A stretch of 64,000 bases of DNA from NCBI GenBank assembly GCA_965221655.1, contig OZ244906.1, positions 1,488,001 to 1,552,000 of the forward strand, given 5' to 3'. Below the pieces are notes generated by a model that was given only the letters and a program-made list of their open reading frames with translations, ran no database searches and was not told where the DNA came from. This stretch comes from Bin107 sp965221655. GTDB lineage: Bacteria > UBA8248. The position numbers were made by a program, and so were the translations under genes. This document shows, piece by piece, positions 7,182 through 14,829 of the stretch (position 1 is its first letter; each line of letters starts with the position of its first letter).

Positions 7182-8486
7182 TCAGCCGTAGAGTGCAGCG
7201 TGTAATTGTTCGCGCATCTTCTCGGGCGCCATGCCGAAGGCGCGCAGCATGTCCCCCGCCTCTTCGACGACCCTGTCGGCGTCCTCGTAGATTTTGTAGG
7301 CCTTCGTGTGGTCGGGATACGAAAAACCCATCGCCCGGCCGAGAGTCGTCATGAAATTTTCGATCTCGAAGGGCTCTCCCTGGTCCAGATCGCACATCTC
7401 GCGATGACAGCTGTGGTAGACGGTGAGCAGCGCGTCCACCCCCGCGCGGCGCGCGGAGTCGAAGAGCTTTTTGCGCATCGCCTCTTTCGCCTCGGGTATC
7501 AGCAGCGTGGGGCACTGGTAGCCGTGATCGGTGAGTTGTTCGATCTCCACGAACTCGAGGCCGGGAATCGCCTGGAGGATTTTTACGACGTTCTCCTCCA
7601 CGCCGTCGGTGCCGCCGTGTAGGTGCACAGCCACGCGCCTCTCGACCCTGTGGGTGAACTGGCGTCGCAGGGCGTCGAGATTCTCCACCAGATATTGCGT
7701 AATGTGGACGAAGGGCAGGGGCTCGGGCGTCTCATCCGCCATCGGCATGAGCGGTTTTTCGGCATAAATGTGCTGGTATTCGGTGTATTGCATCTGGCAG
7801 GTGGGGCAAAACGTAATAACCCTCTCCGGTGCGTGTGCGCGGAAGTGTGCGAGCGAGCGCGCCCCCATCGCCGCCCCCGCCTCCAAATCACCGCGCCGTA
7901 TGTGGTTGATGCCGCAGCAGTGGCCCACGCCGCCCGCCACCGCGTAGTCCAGCCCGATGCGGTCGAACACGTCGATGCACGAGAGCAGAAGGTGGGGCGT
8001 CTGCAGGATGTTGCACCCGAAGTAGAACACCGCCTCCACCTTTTTTGCCTCACCCCCCGGCACGGCGGTGAGGTCCCGAAACTGCGCGGGCTCCATCTGC
8101 AAAGCGGCCATGAGGCGAATCTTTCGGCTCATCTCCTGAAAATAGGAGCGGCCCGCCGCGCGTATCTCCTCCGCGTCGCCTTCGAGTTCGTGGAGTTTGA
8201 GCTTGGCGTAGGAGAGCATCTCGCGCGGGTTCACGTCCTCGGGGCAAGCCTCGATGCACGCCCCGCTCTTCTGGCAGGCTTTGGCCCAAAGCGCTCCCTC
8301 GGGGGCGTGGGGGCGATCGTTCAAGATATCGATTACCGATTTCGTCACCCGCTCGGGGTCCGCCTCGCGCGCGCCCGCGTAGCCCACCATCGGGCACACC
8401 TCGTAGCACTTGCCGCAATGCGTGCAGGCTTGGGTGATGTGGGCGATTCTCTTTTCCATGAATCTGCGGTAGGTCGCGGCTTCCAT
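7182..8486 (-). CDS. HdrB/GlpC-like iron-sulfur protein (4Fe-4S ferredoxin plus CCG domains)
   Basis: A 434-residue cytoplasmic Fe-S protein. The first ferredoxin motif is C21-C24-C27-C31. The second reads C71-x5-C77-x3-C81 with Ser74 where the second Cys belongs. The first cysteine-rich CCG motif is intact: C158-x31-CC(190,191)-x35-C227-xx-C230, the noncubane cluster pattern of heterodisulfide reductase HdrB. The second CCG motif is degenerate, leaving only C325, C360 and C365. Such proteins pass electrons between quinones or flavoproteins and thiol or organic-acid substrates. ATG 8486 has AAGGAG six bases upstream; the frame open to 8621 is not needed. It is divergent from the flavoprotein gene at 8749, a likely redox partner. 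Confidence 0.85.
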   Translation of the reverse strand: MEAATYRRFMEKRIAHITQACTHCGKCYEVCPMVGYAGAREADPERVTKSVIDILNDRPHAPEGALWAKACQKSGACIEACPEDVNPREMLSYAKLKLHELEGDAEEIRAAGRSYFQEMSRKIRLMAALQMEPAQFRDLTAVPGGEAKKVEAVFYFGCNILQTPHLLLSCIDVFDRIGLDYAVAGGVGHCCGINHIRRGDLEAGAAMGARSLAHFRAHAPERVITFCPTCQMQYTEYQHIYAEKPLMPMADETPEPLPFVHITQYLVENLDALRRQFTHRVERRVAVHLHGGTDGVEENVVKILQAIPGLEFVEIEQLTDHGYQCPTLLIPEAKEAMRKKLFDSARRAGVDALLTVYHSCHREMCDLDQGEPFEIENFMTTLGRAMGFSYPDHTKAYKIYEDADRVVEEAGDMLRAFGMAPEKMREQLHAALYG

Positions 8487-8626
8487 GACGCTCCTTCGTC
8501 CAGGCCCATAAAGTGCGAGAATTCCGGCGAACGCACCTGTCGAGAAGATTATAGGGAGCGCCTCCCGGATGCTCAACCGAACGCGCCGGACGCACTGCCT
8601 GGGGAGCGAACCGCGGAGCACGCTTT

Positions 8627-8655
8627 TTGACCAACCTTCCTCGATGTGTTAGTTA
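8627..8655 (+). promoter_or_regulatory. Weak promoter candidate for the flavoprotein gene
   Basis: TTGACC at 8627-8632, a 17-nt spacer, then TAGTTA at 8650-8655. The -35 is good and the -10 poor. The remainder of the 262-bp divergent gap (8487-8748) shows no other clear signal. Confidence 0.3.
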
Positions 8656-8748
8656 GGAGCCTGTTTTCCTCGCTTGCACGGAAAACCCCCATCACCCCGT
8701 CCACGCGAACGTACCCCTGCACGGGAGGCTTCGAGGAGGTTTCGAGAA

Positions 8749-10257
8749 ATGCCGAACGCTAACGAGAAATACGACGTCGTCGTCGTGGGCTGCGGGAACG
8801 CCGCTCTTTGCGCGGCACTTGCGGCGAGAGACGAGGGTGCCAAGGTCGTGGTGCTCGAAAAAGCACCCGAGGCGTGGCGCGGGGGCAATTCCGCCTTTTC
8901 GGGGGGCCTGTTCCGCTTCGCCTTCGAGAGCATCGAGGACATCTATTCGCTCGTGCCGGACCTTTCCGACGCCGAGAAGGAAAACATCGAGATCGACCCC
9001 TATACGTCGGAGAAATTTTTTGACGACCTCGCCCTGCTGACCGAGTACCAGACCGACGGCGACCTCGCCTCGGTTCTCATTCAAGAATCCTTCCCGACGC
9101 TTCAGTGGATGCAGTCGAAGGGGTTGCGGCTCATTCTCGCCAGCGGACGCCAGGCCTTCAAGGTGGACGGGAAGATGCGCTTCTGGGGCGGGTTGATTCT
9201 CGAGATCGTCGGCGGCGGGCGCGGCCTCATCGACTCGCTTCTCGACGCAGCGAGCAAGGCAGACGTCGAGGTGCGCTACGCGTCGAAGGCCACGCGCCTC
9301 ATCACGGATCCCATGGGCGGCGTGCGGGGGGTGGAGGTGCGCGGCCCCGAGGGTCCCTACGAAATCGAGGCGCACGGCGTGGTGCTGGCCTCGGGCGGTT
9401 TTGAGGCGAACGCCGAGATGCGCTGCCGATACCTGGGTCCCGGCTGGGAGCTCGCGAAGGTGCGCGGCACCCCCTACAACACGGGCGACGGTATCCGGAT
9501 GGCCCTCGACATCGGCGCCCAGCCCTACGGAAACTGGAGCGGCTGCCACGCCGTCGCCTGGGATTTGAACGCCCCGCCCTTCGGCGACCTCACGGTGGGC
9601 GAATCCTACCAGAAGCACTCCTATCCCTTCGGCGTCATCGTAAACGTCGAGGGCAAGCGCTTCGTCGACGAGGGGGCCGACTTCCGCAACTACACCTACG
9701 CCAAGTACGGACGCAACATTCTCCAGCAGCCCCAGCGCGCCGCCTTTCAGATATTCGACCAGAAGACGGTGCACATGTTGCGCGACGAATATCGCATCCG
9801 CGAGGTGACCAAGGCCGAGGCCGACACCCTGGAAGAACTCGCCGCGCAACTCGAGATCGACGTGGAAGGTTTTGTCCAAACGATTCGCGCGTACAACGCC
9901 GCCGTTCAGCCGGGCGAATACAACCCGACCATCAAGGACGGCAAGTGCACGAAGGGCATCGACCCGCCGAAGTCGAACTGGGCGCTTCCCATCGACGAGC
10001 CTCCCTACCTCGGCTTCGCCGTCACCACGGGCATCACGTTCACCTTCGGCGGCCTTCGCGTAACGCCCAGGGCCGAGGTCATGAACACCGAGAACGAAGT
10101 CATCCCCGGGTTGTTCGCCGCGGGCGAACTGGTAGGCGGCGTCTACTACTTCAACTATCCGGGCGGAGCGGGACTGACGCTGGGCTCGGTCTACGGAAGG
10201 CTCTCGGGCACCGCCGCGGGCAAACGCGCCGCCGGGGCGCAGGCGACCTCCGCCTAG
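8749..10257 (+). CDS. FAD-dependent fumarate reductase/tricarballylate dehydrogenase-type flavoprotein
   Basis: A 502-residue flavoprotein of the fumarate reductase/succinate dehydrogenase FAD-binding family, closest in feel to TcuA tricarballylate dehydrogenase. The N-terminal dinucleotide fold is VVVVGCGNAALCAALAA, with ALEK-type VVLEK after it. The substrate cap domain lies in the middle third. The C-terminus has the FAD-closing segment GLFAAGELVGGVYYFNYPGG. No haem motif or signal peptide is present, so it is soluble. ATG 8749 has GAGGAGG nine bases upstream. Its divergent neighbour is an HdrB-like Fe-S protein, suggesting a two-component dehydrogenase or reductase for a di- or tricarboxylate; the substrate is inferred only from family resemblance. 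Confidence 0.88.
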   Translation: MPNANEKYDVVVVGCGNAALCAALAARDEGAKVVVLEKAPEAWRGGNSAFSGGLFRFAFESIEDIYSLVPDLSDAEKENIEIDPYTSEKFFDDLALLTEYQTDGDLASVLIQESFPTLQWMQSKGLRLILASGRQAFKVDGKMRFWGGLILEIVGGGRGLIDSLLDAASKADVEVRYASKATRLITDPMGGVRGVEVRGPEGPYEIEAHGVVLASGGFEANAEMRCRYLGPGWELAKVRGTPYNTGDGIRMALDIGAQPYGNWSGCHAVAWDLNAPPFGDLTVGESYQKHSYPFGVIVNVEGKRFVDEGADFRNYTYAKYGRNILQQPQRAAFQIFDQKTVHMLRDEYRIREVTKAEADTLEELAAQLEIDVEGFVQTIRAYNAAVQPGEYNPTIKDGKCTKGIDPPKSNWALPIDEPPYLGFAVTTGITFTFGGLRVTPRAEVMNTENEVIPGLFAAGELVGGVYYFNYPGGAGLTLGSVYGRLSGTAAGKRAAGAQATSA

Positions 10258-10320
10258 CAACGCGCAAAGAGGGCAACCCTGCCGAGAACAAGACGCCTCC
10301 CGGGCGTATCGGGCTTATTG

Positions 10321-10869
10321 CTACCCGAGGTCGCCCAAAGAGATCGACTCGCCGTTCAGGCTCACCGAACTCTTGAGCGGCACTGCGGCCTGCACCATCT
10401 GCTCGGCGAAGCAGCCCCGCTTCGCGTTCTTGATGACCGCAAGCAGCTTCTCGGCGGGTGCGTCGGACTCTACTTCAAAGTGCGTGCGCACCTCGGAGCA
10501 GCCCGAGTTCACCGTGCCCTTGAGAACGGAGCCCTGCAGAAAATAGTCGAAGTCCACGTGCACCTTCGCGTGCGTGAAGGACACCTTCATCATGTGCGCG
10601 TACCGCGCAAGCTGGGTGAGCAGTCAGAACCCCACCCCCATGGCGATGTAGCAAAGCGGTTGGGGATGGGAATCCTCCCCGCCGATGCGGGGCGGCTCGT
10701 CGCAGTAGACCTCGAAATGACGGTGCGTGCCGAGCTTGAGTTGGCCCTTTCCCTCCATAGTCTCGGTGTCGGCCGACATGGTGAAGGCGTAGCCCTGTGT
10801 GGGGAGTTCGGGCTTGTCGATGCTGCGCTCGCCGGGAACCTCGCTGTCTTTACGGGGATCGAGGGGCAT
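10321..10869 (-). CDS. OsmC/Ohr-like peroxidase with in-frame TGA at the peroxidatic Cys position (candidate selenoprotein)
   Basis: Read through the TGA at 10624-10626, this frame gives one co-linear 182-residue OsmC-family protein. OsmC/Ohr enzymes reduce organic hydroperoxides with a peroxidatic Cys at the start of the central helix and a resolving Cys about 65 residues later. Here codon 82, between CYIAMGVGF and LLTQLARYAHMM, is TGA and stands where the peroxidatic Cys belongs. C153 in KRGCFAEQM matches the resolving Cys. A SECIS-like hairpin follows the TGA. The start is ATG 10869 or the adjoining GTG 10872, both after AAAGGAG. Alternatives are a Cys-to-stop mutation or a base error, but the 100 codons after the TGA remain fully family-like, which argues against a decayed gene. 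No Sec machinery lies in this window. Confidence 0.78.
10582..10626 (-). promoter_or_regulatory. Candidate bacterial SECIS element downstream of the OsmC TGA
   Basis: On the minus-strand RNA, UGA (10626-10624) is followed after 19 nt by a hairpin. The stem is UGCGC (10609-10605) with GCGCA (10599-10595), closing the loop GGUAC (10604-10600). A lower helix CACC (10618-10615) with GGUG (10585-10582) can extend it. Bacterial SECIS elements need a stem-loop just after the UGA with G, usually GU or GGU, at the start of the apical loop. The distance and the GGU resemble those of E. coli fdhF. This is pattern-matching by eye, without a folding calculation. Confidence 0.65.
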
Positions 10870-10914
10870 CACTTGTGTTGTCTCCTTTGATGGCATAAGA
10901 ATACGGACGAAACG

Positions 10915-10923
10915 AGCATAGCA
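10915..10923 (-). promoter_or_regulatory. Extended -10 promoter for the OsmC-like gene
   Basis: TGCTATGCT on the minus strand. It predicts a start near 10908 and a leader of about 36 nt before the GTG/ATG at 10872/10869. The -35 region is weak (TTTTGC at 17 nt spacing). Confidence 0.4.
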
Positions 10924-10973
10924 CGCCCCCGGAGACCGCAAAACACGGTTGCCCCTGCATAAGGAAACCTTTC

Positions 10974-11933
10974 GTGGCCAGAATCGTCGTGCCGGACGAC
11001 TACCCCTCCGTCTTCACCGGCAGCACCGCCGAGGTGCGCCTGCGCGAAGTCGGAGAAGTGGAAATTCACACCTCCAACCCGGAGACACCCGAAGAATTGC
11101 TCACCCGCACGCAAGGAGCGGCGGGCGTCGTCAACATCCGCGCCTTTTGCAAGTTCGACGAAGGGTTCTTCGCGCGCTCTGACGGCCTCCGGGTGCTTTC
11201 CATTTGGGGCACGGGCACCGACCACGTGGATTTGCGCGCGGCACAAGACGCAGGAGTTACGGTATCGAACACGCCGGGCGTGGCCGCCGTATCGGTGGCG
11301 GAACACGCACTGGCCCTCATGCTGGCGGCGGCGCGCCAGATACCGGCAAACGACTCCGCCACCCGCAAGGGCGCGTGGCCGCGCGGGCAGATGACGCAGC
11401 TCAACGGCAAGACCCTCGGCCTCGTCGGTCTGGGTGCCATTGGCCGTCAGACGGCGCGCATCGCCGGGGGGCTGGGAATGCGTTTGATCGCCTGGACGTT
11501 TCATCCCGACGAGGCTTTCGCCGAGGAGGTCGGCCTCGAGTTCGTCGACCTCGACGCCCTCTATGCGCGCTCCGACGTGGTTTCGCTGCACGTGCGTCAA
11601 TCGCCGGACACCGTGGGCATGGTCGGCGCCGAGGCGTTTTCCCGCATGAAGCCCGGCGCCATTCTCGTGAACACCGCGCGGGGTCCCATCGTGGAGGAGG
11701 AGGCGTTCGTGGCAGCGCTCGAGAGCGGTGCGTTGGCCGCGGCGGGTCTCGACGTCTTCGATCAGGAACCCCTCCCTGCGGAACACCCTCTGGGGAGGCT
11801 GCCGAACGTCGTCCTCTCGCCGCACAACGCGGGCATCACTCCCGAGGTGACGGAGGCGGGCCTTTTGATGTCGGTGGAAAACGTCGTCGCCGCCCTGGCG
11901 GGCAATCCCCAAAACGTGGTGCGCCCGGCGTGA
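10974..11933 (+). CDS. D-isomer-specific 2-hydroxyacid dehydrogenase (first copy)
   Basis: A 319-residue NAD(P)-dependent dehydrogenase that interconverts 2-hydroxy and 2-oxo acids. The nucleotide-binding fold is GLVGLGAIGRQTA. The catalytic Arg is in NTARGPIVEEE, the Glu in DVFDQEPLP and the His in LSPHNAG. The substrate domain is split between the N-terminus and the last 30 residues, as usual. The GTG start at 10974 has AAGGAAA seven bases upstream. It is divergent from the OsmC-like gene. It shares its N-terminal pattern (IV-PDD, RLRE-GEV, EELL-R) with the second copy at 12761, so the two are paralogues flanking the aquaporin gene. The substrate is not predictable. Confidence 0.9.
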   Translation: MARIVVPDDYPSVFTGSTAEVRLREVGEVEIHTSNPETPEELLTRTQGAAGVVNIRAFCKFDEGFFARSDGLRVLSIWGTGTDHVDLRAAQDAGVTVSNTPGVAAVSVAEHALALMLAAARQIPANDSATRKGAWPRGQMTQLNGKTLGLVGLGAIGRQTARIAGGLGMRLIAWTFHPDEAFAEEVGLEFVDLDALYARSDVVSLHVRQSPDTVGMVGAEAFSRMKPGAILVNTARGPIVEEEAFVAALESGALAAAGLDVFDQEPLPAEHPLGRLPNVVLSPHNAGITPEVTEAGLLMSVENVVAALAGNPQNVVRPA

Positions 11934-11935
11934 TT

Positions 11936-11944
11936 TGCTATAAT
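11936..11944 (+). promoter_or_regulatory. Extended -10 promoter for the aquaporin gene
   Basis: TGCTATAAT, a perfect -10 with the TGn extension, overlaps the very end of the upstream gene region. The predicted start is near 11951, leaving a leader of about 90 nt. The -35 position reads GTGGTG, so promoter strength would rest on the extended -10. Confidence 0.5.
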
Positions 11945-12040
11945 GCCCGAAGAAGGCGCTAGCGAGTTTTTGCGCACTGACGCAGCCGTACCGATGCACT
12001 TCCCGCCCATGATCTCGCCCGAACCAGCAAGGAGAAGGCA

Positions 12041-12721
12041 ATGAATCCCAAAGGAAGAGCCTGCTTGGCCGAAGCCATCGGCACTTTCGCGCTTTGCTTC
12101 ATCGGCGCCGGGGCCATCATCCTGAACCAGAAGACGGGCGGAGCCGTCGGGCTGATCGGCATCGCCCTCGCCCACGGCCTGATTCTGTCGATCATGATCT
12201 CCGCGATGGGCCACGTCTCGGGCGGACACTTCAACCCGGCCGTGACCATCGGCTTCCTCGTGACGAAGAAGCTCGACGGCGGCACGGGCATCTCCTACAT
12301 CATCAGCCAGCTCGTGGGCGGCACCGTGGCGGGCCTCCTCCTCCGGGTTATTTTCGCCGCCGATGTCTGGCAGAAGGTGAACCTGGGAACGCCGACCCTG
12401 GCGAGCGACGTGAGCTTTGGCGAGGGCGTTCTGCTCGAGATCATCCTCACCTTCTTCCTCGTAATCGCCATCTGGGGCACCGCCGTGGACGACAGGCGCC
12501 CCGACGTGGGTGGTTTCGCCATCGGTCTCACGATAGCCGCAGACATTATGGTGGGGGGGCCGCTCACGGGCGCGGCCATGAACCCCGCGCGGACGTTCGG
12601 CCCTGCGCTGGCGGGCGGCGGCTTCGACGGAATCAACCACCTGGTCTACTGGATAGGCCCCATCATCGGCGGCGTGGCAGCGGCGCTGGTCTACAACAAG
12701 ATACTGATCGAAAAAGACTAG
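12041..12721 (+). CDS. Aquaporin / MIP family channel
   Basis: A 226-residue inner-membrane channel with six membrane helices and the two half-helix NPA boxes of the MIP family: HFNPAVT near residue 64 and AAMNPARTFGP near residue 179. The residue after the second NPA is Arg, the selectivity-filter arginine. The loop lacks the Asp insertion typical of GlpF glycerol channels, so a water or small-neutral-solute channel is more likely than a glycerol facilitator, though this is a weak inference. ATG 12041 has AAGGAGAAG nearby. It lies between two 2-hydroxyacid dehydrogenases; some MIP channels pass lactic acid, a possible link. Confidence 0.92.
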   Translation: MNPKGRACLAEAIGTFALCFIGAGAIILNQKTGGAVGLIGIALAHGLILSIMISAMGHVSGGHFNPAVTIGFLVTKKLDGGTGISYIISQLVGGTVAGLLLRVIFAADVWQKVNLGTPTLASDVSFGEGVLLEIILTFFLVIAIWGTAVDDRRPDVGGFAIGLTIAADIMVGGPLTGAAMNPARTFGPALAGGGFDGINHLVYWIGPIIGGVAAALVYNKILIEKD

Positions 12722-12727
12722 AAGAAC

Positions 12728-12757
12728 CCGCCCCGGCCGCGCGGCCGGGGCGGTTTT
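12728..12757 (+). terminator. Rho-independent terminator after the aquaporin gene
   Basis: A perfect 26-bp GC palindrome forms an 11-bp stem (12728-12738 with 12743-12753) and a GCGC loop followed by TTTT. It lies seven bases after the stop codon and just before the convergent dehydrogenase ends at 12761. It could serve both directions, but the T-tract favours the plus strand. Confidence 0.85.
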
Positions 12758-12760
12758 CGC

Positions 12761-13723
12761 TCAGGCGTCCTCGCGCACGACGTTCACGGGCGCACCCCGC
12801 AAAAACGCCTCGACGTTCTCCACGGGAACGTCGCGAAACCGCGCGTTCGTCCCGTCGGTAATCCACGCCGAATGCGGCGTGATGACGACATTGTCCAGCG
12901 CGCGGTAGGGGGAGTCGGCGGGCAGGGGTTCGAAGGGCTCGAACACGTCGATGCCCGCCCCCGCAATACGCCCGTTGCGCAGGGCGTCGAGCAGAGCCTC
13001 TTCGTCCACGACACCCGCCCGCGCGGTGTTGACGAAGTAGGCCGTCTCCTTCATGCACGCGAATTTTTCACTCGTCATGAACGGCGCGGCCCCCTCAGGC
13101 AGATGCAGGTGGAGCGACACCACGTCGGCCGCCAGACACTCCTCGGCCGAGGCGGCTTCGGCACCCTCGGCCTGCGCGCGCTCAGGCGTCATCGAGGGCG
13201 AATACGCAAGCACCCGCATACCGAAGCCCAGGGCCATCCGGCACACCAGCCGCGCGATGTGCCCGAACCCGATGAGCCCCAGCGTCTTGCCCGCGAGCTC
13301 GGTCCCCATCGGTTGCGGCCAGCCTCCCTCGCGCATGGCGGGGAAAATGAGCGGCATCCGCTTCGCCAGTGCGAGCAGGAGCATCATGGTGTGCTCGGCG
13401 ACGGAAGCCGCACTCGCCCCCGGCGTGGTAGTAACCACGATTCCCCGCGCGTTGGCGCGGGCCATGTCGATCATGCGCGGGCGCGTGCCCATGACGGAAA
13501 TCATGCGCAGTTGCGGAAGGTGGTCGAGCAGATCCGTCGTCTTGAAATCAGTCTGGTAACGGGTCGTGAGGATAATTTCCGCGTCCGCAAGGCGCGCGCG
13601 GAGTTCTTCCTCGCTCGCGGCGTTGTCGGCGAAGTAGCGCACCTCGCCGAGCGTGCGCAGACGAGCCAAGGCCTGCGAATTCTCGAACAGACGAAAACTA
13701 TCGTCAGGAATAACGATTTGCAT
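12761..13723 (-). CDS. D-isomer-specific 2-hydroxyacid dehydrogenase (second copy)
   Basis: A 320-residue paralogue of the enzyme at 10974. The catalytic triad is Arg in NTARAGVVDEE, Glu in DVFEPFEPLP and His in ITPHSAW. The nucleotide-binding motif reads GLIGFGHIARL, so the third Gly of GxGxxG is Ala; this occurs in some family members and may affect cofactor fit. It is the last gene of the minus-strand unit beginning at 17705, ten bases after the ABC ATPase, so it is probably cotranscribed with an uptake system. That suggests the imported compound may be processed to a hydroxy or keto acid. Substrate unknown. Confidence 0.9.
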   Translation of the reverse strand: MQIVIPDDSFRLFENSQALARLRTLGEVRYFADNAASEEELRARLADAEIILTTRYQTDFKTTDLLDHLPQLRMISVMGTRPRMIDMARANARGIVVTTTPGASAASVAEHTMMLLLALAKRMPLIFPAMREGGWPQPMGTELAGKTLGLIGFGHIARLVCRMALGFGMRVLAYSPSMTPERAQAEGAEAASAEECLAADVVSLHLHLPEGAAPFMTSEKFACMKETAYFVNTARAGVVDEEALLDALRNGRIAGAGIDVFEPFEPLPADSPYRALDNVVITPHSAWITDGTNARFRDVPVENVEAFLRGAPVNVVREDA

Positions 13724-13733
13724 ATACGGCGAA

Positions 13734-14813
13734 CTAGCTGTCGCTTACGGGGACGACCGCCGCCTTCTCGATGGTCAGCCGCACCCGGCTGCCCAAGCCG
13801 AAGAACTCGTGCGGATCGCCGATGACCCGCAGCGGCTCCGTCAGACCGGGCACCTGCACCAGGTAATCCACCGTGCTGCCGAAGTAGTATCCGCGCGTCA
13901 CCTCGCCGTCGAGCACGTTCTGCGCGTCCGCACCGCCCACGTCGGCGCCTTCACTATGCACCTTGATCCGGTGGGGCCTGATCGAGACGAGGTCGCTCGT
14001 CTTGCCGCCGTCGGGGTTCATCATAAACTTCGCCCCGTCGTTTGCTTCGAAGAGGCCCGGGTCGTTCATCTTCCCCGAAATCGTGTTCGTAACGCCTACG
14101 AACTCGGCCACGAAGCGCGTCGCGGGCACGTCGTATATGTCGGACGGCTTGCCCACCTGCTCGATCTTGCCGCTGTTCATGACGCAGATCCTGTCGCTGG
14201 TGACCATGGCCTCGGCCTGATCGTGCGTGACGTAGATGCTCGTGATGTTGAACTCGTCGTGCAGACGCCTGATCTCGAAGCGCATCTCCTCGCGCAGGTT
14301 GGCGTCGAGGTTCGAGAGCGGTTCGTCGAGCAGCAACACGGCGGGCTCGACCACGAGGGCGCGGGCCAGGGCCACGCGCTGTTGCTGTCCGCCCGAGAGT
14401 TCACCCGGATAGCGCGCACCCAGATGATCCATCTGCACGACGGAGAGCAGACTCTTGACGCGCTTGTCCGCCTCCGCTCCCGTGATGCCCCGGAACTTGA
14501 GGCCGTAGCCCACGTTCTGGGCCACCGTCTTGTGCGGCCAGATGGCGTAGCTCTGGAAAATCATGCTCATGTTGCGGCGTTCGGGGGGTATGACGCTGTT
14601 CTGGTTCGACACGACCTCGTCGTCCATCACGATCTCGCCGCCGTTGGGCTCAATGAACCCCGCCACGAGGCGCAGCGTCGTCGTCTTGCCGCAACCCGAG
14701 GGGCCGAGCAGGGAGATGAGCTCTCCGTGCTCGATGTGGAGGTCTATCTCGTCCACCGCCCGAACGTCGGTGCCGAAAATCTTCAACAGGCCTTTCAGAT
14801 CCAAAACAGCCAA
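13734..14813 (-). CDS. ABC transporter ATP-binding protein (Fe3+/polyamine/2-aminoethylphosphonate importer class)
   Basis: A 359-residue ATPase that drives the permease encoded upstream. Walker A is GPSGCGKTT, the signature LSGGQQQR, Walker B VLLLDEPLSNLD and the switch His is in IYVTHDQAEA. A C-terminal TOBE domain (about residues 270-359) is present, as in FbpC and PotA. The start is TTG 14813 with AAAGGAG seven bases upstream. The frame stays open to 15014, but that part overlaps the permease and reads as non-protein. It lies between the permease and the second dehydrogenase. The substrate is set by the binding protein and is not clear. Confidence 0.92.
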   Translation of the reverse strand: MAVLDLKGLLKIFGTDVRAVDEIDLHIEHGELISLLGPSGCGKTTTLRLVAGFIEPNGGEIVMDDEVVSNQNSVIPPERRNMSMIFQSYAIWPHKTVAQNVGYGLKFRGITGAEADKRVKSLLSVVQMDHLGARYPGELSGGQQQRVALARALVVEPAVLLLDEPLSNLDANLREEMRFEIRRLHDEFNITSIYVTHDQAEAMVTSDRICVMNSGKIEQVGKPSDIYDVPATRFVAEFVGVTNTISGKMNDPGLFEANDGAKFMMNPDGGKTSDLVSIRPHRIKVHSEGADVGGADAQNVLDGEVTRGYYFGSTVDYLVQVPGLTEPLRVIGDPHEFFGLGSRVRLTIEKAAVVPVSDS

Positions 14814-14829
14814 CGCGAATCTCCTTTCT

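Noticed and set aside
10624..10626. Simple nonsense mutation or pseudogene at the OsmC TGA
   Set aside because: Not excluded, but the downstream 100 codons show no further damage, the TGA hits exactly the catalytic Cys, and a SECIS-like hairpin follows, so selenocysteine is the better explanation.
10321..10941. Two separate small genes (90 and 105 residues)
   Set aside because: They are the two halves of one OsmC-family protein in the same frame, separated only by a TGA at the catalytic position. The second half has no ribosome-binding site before its first ATG.
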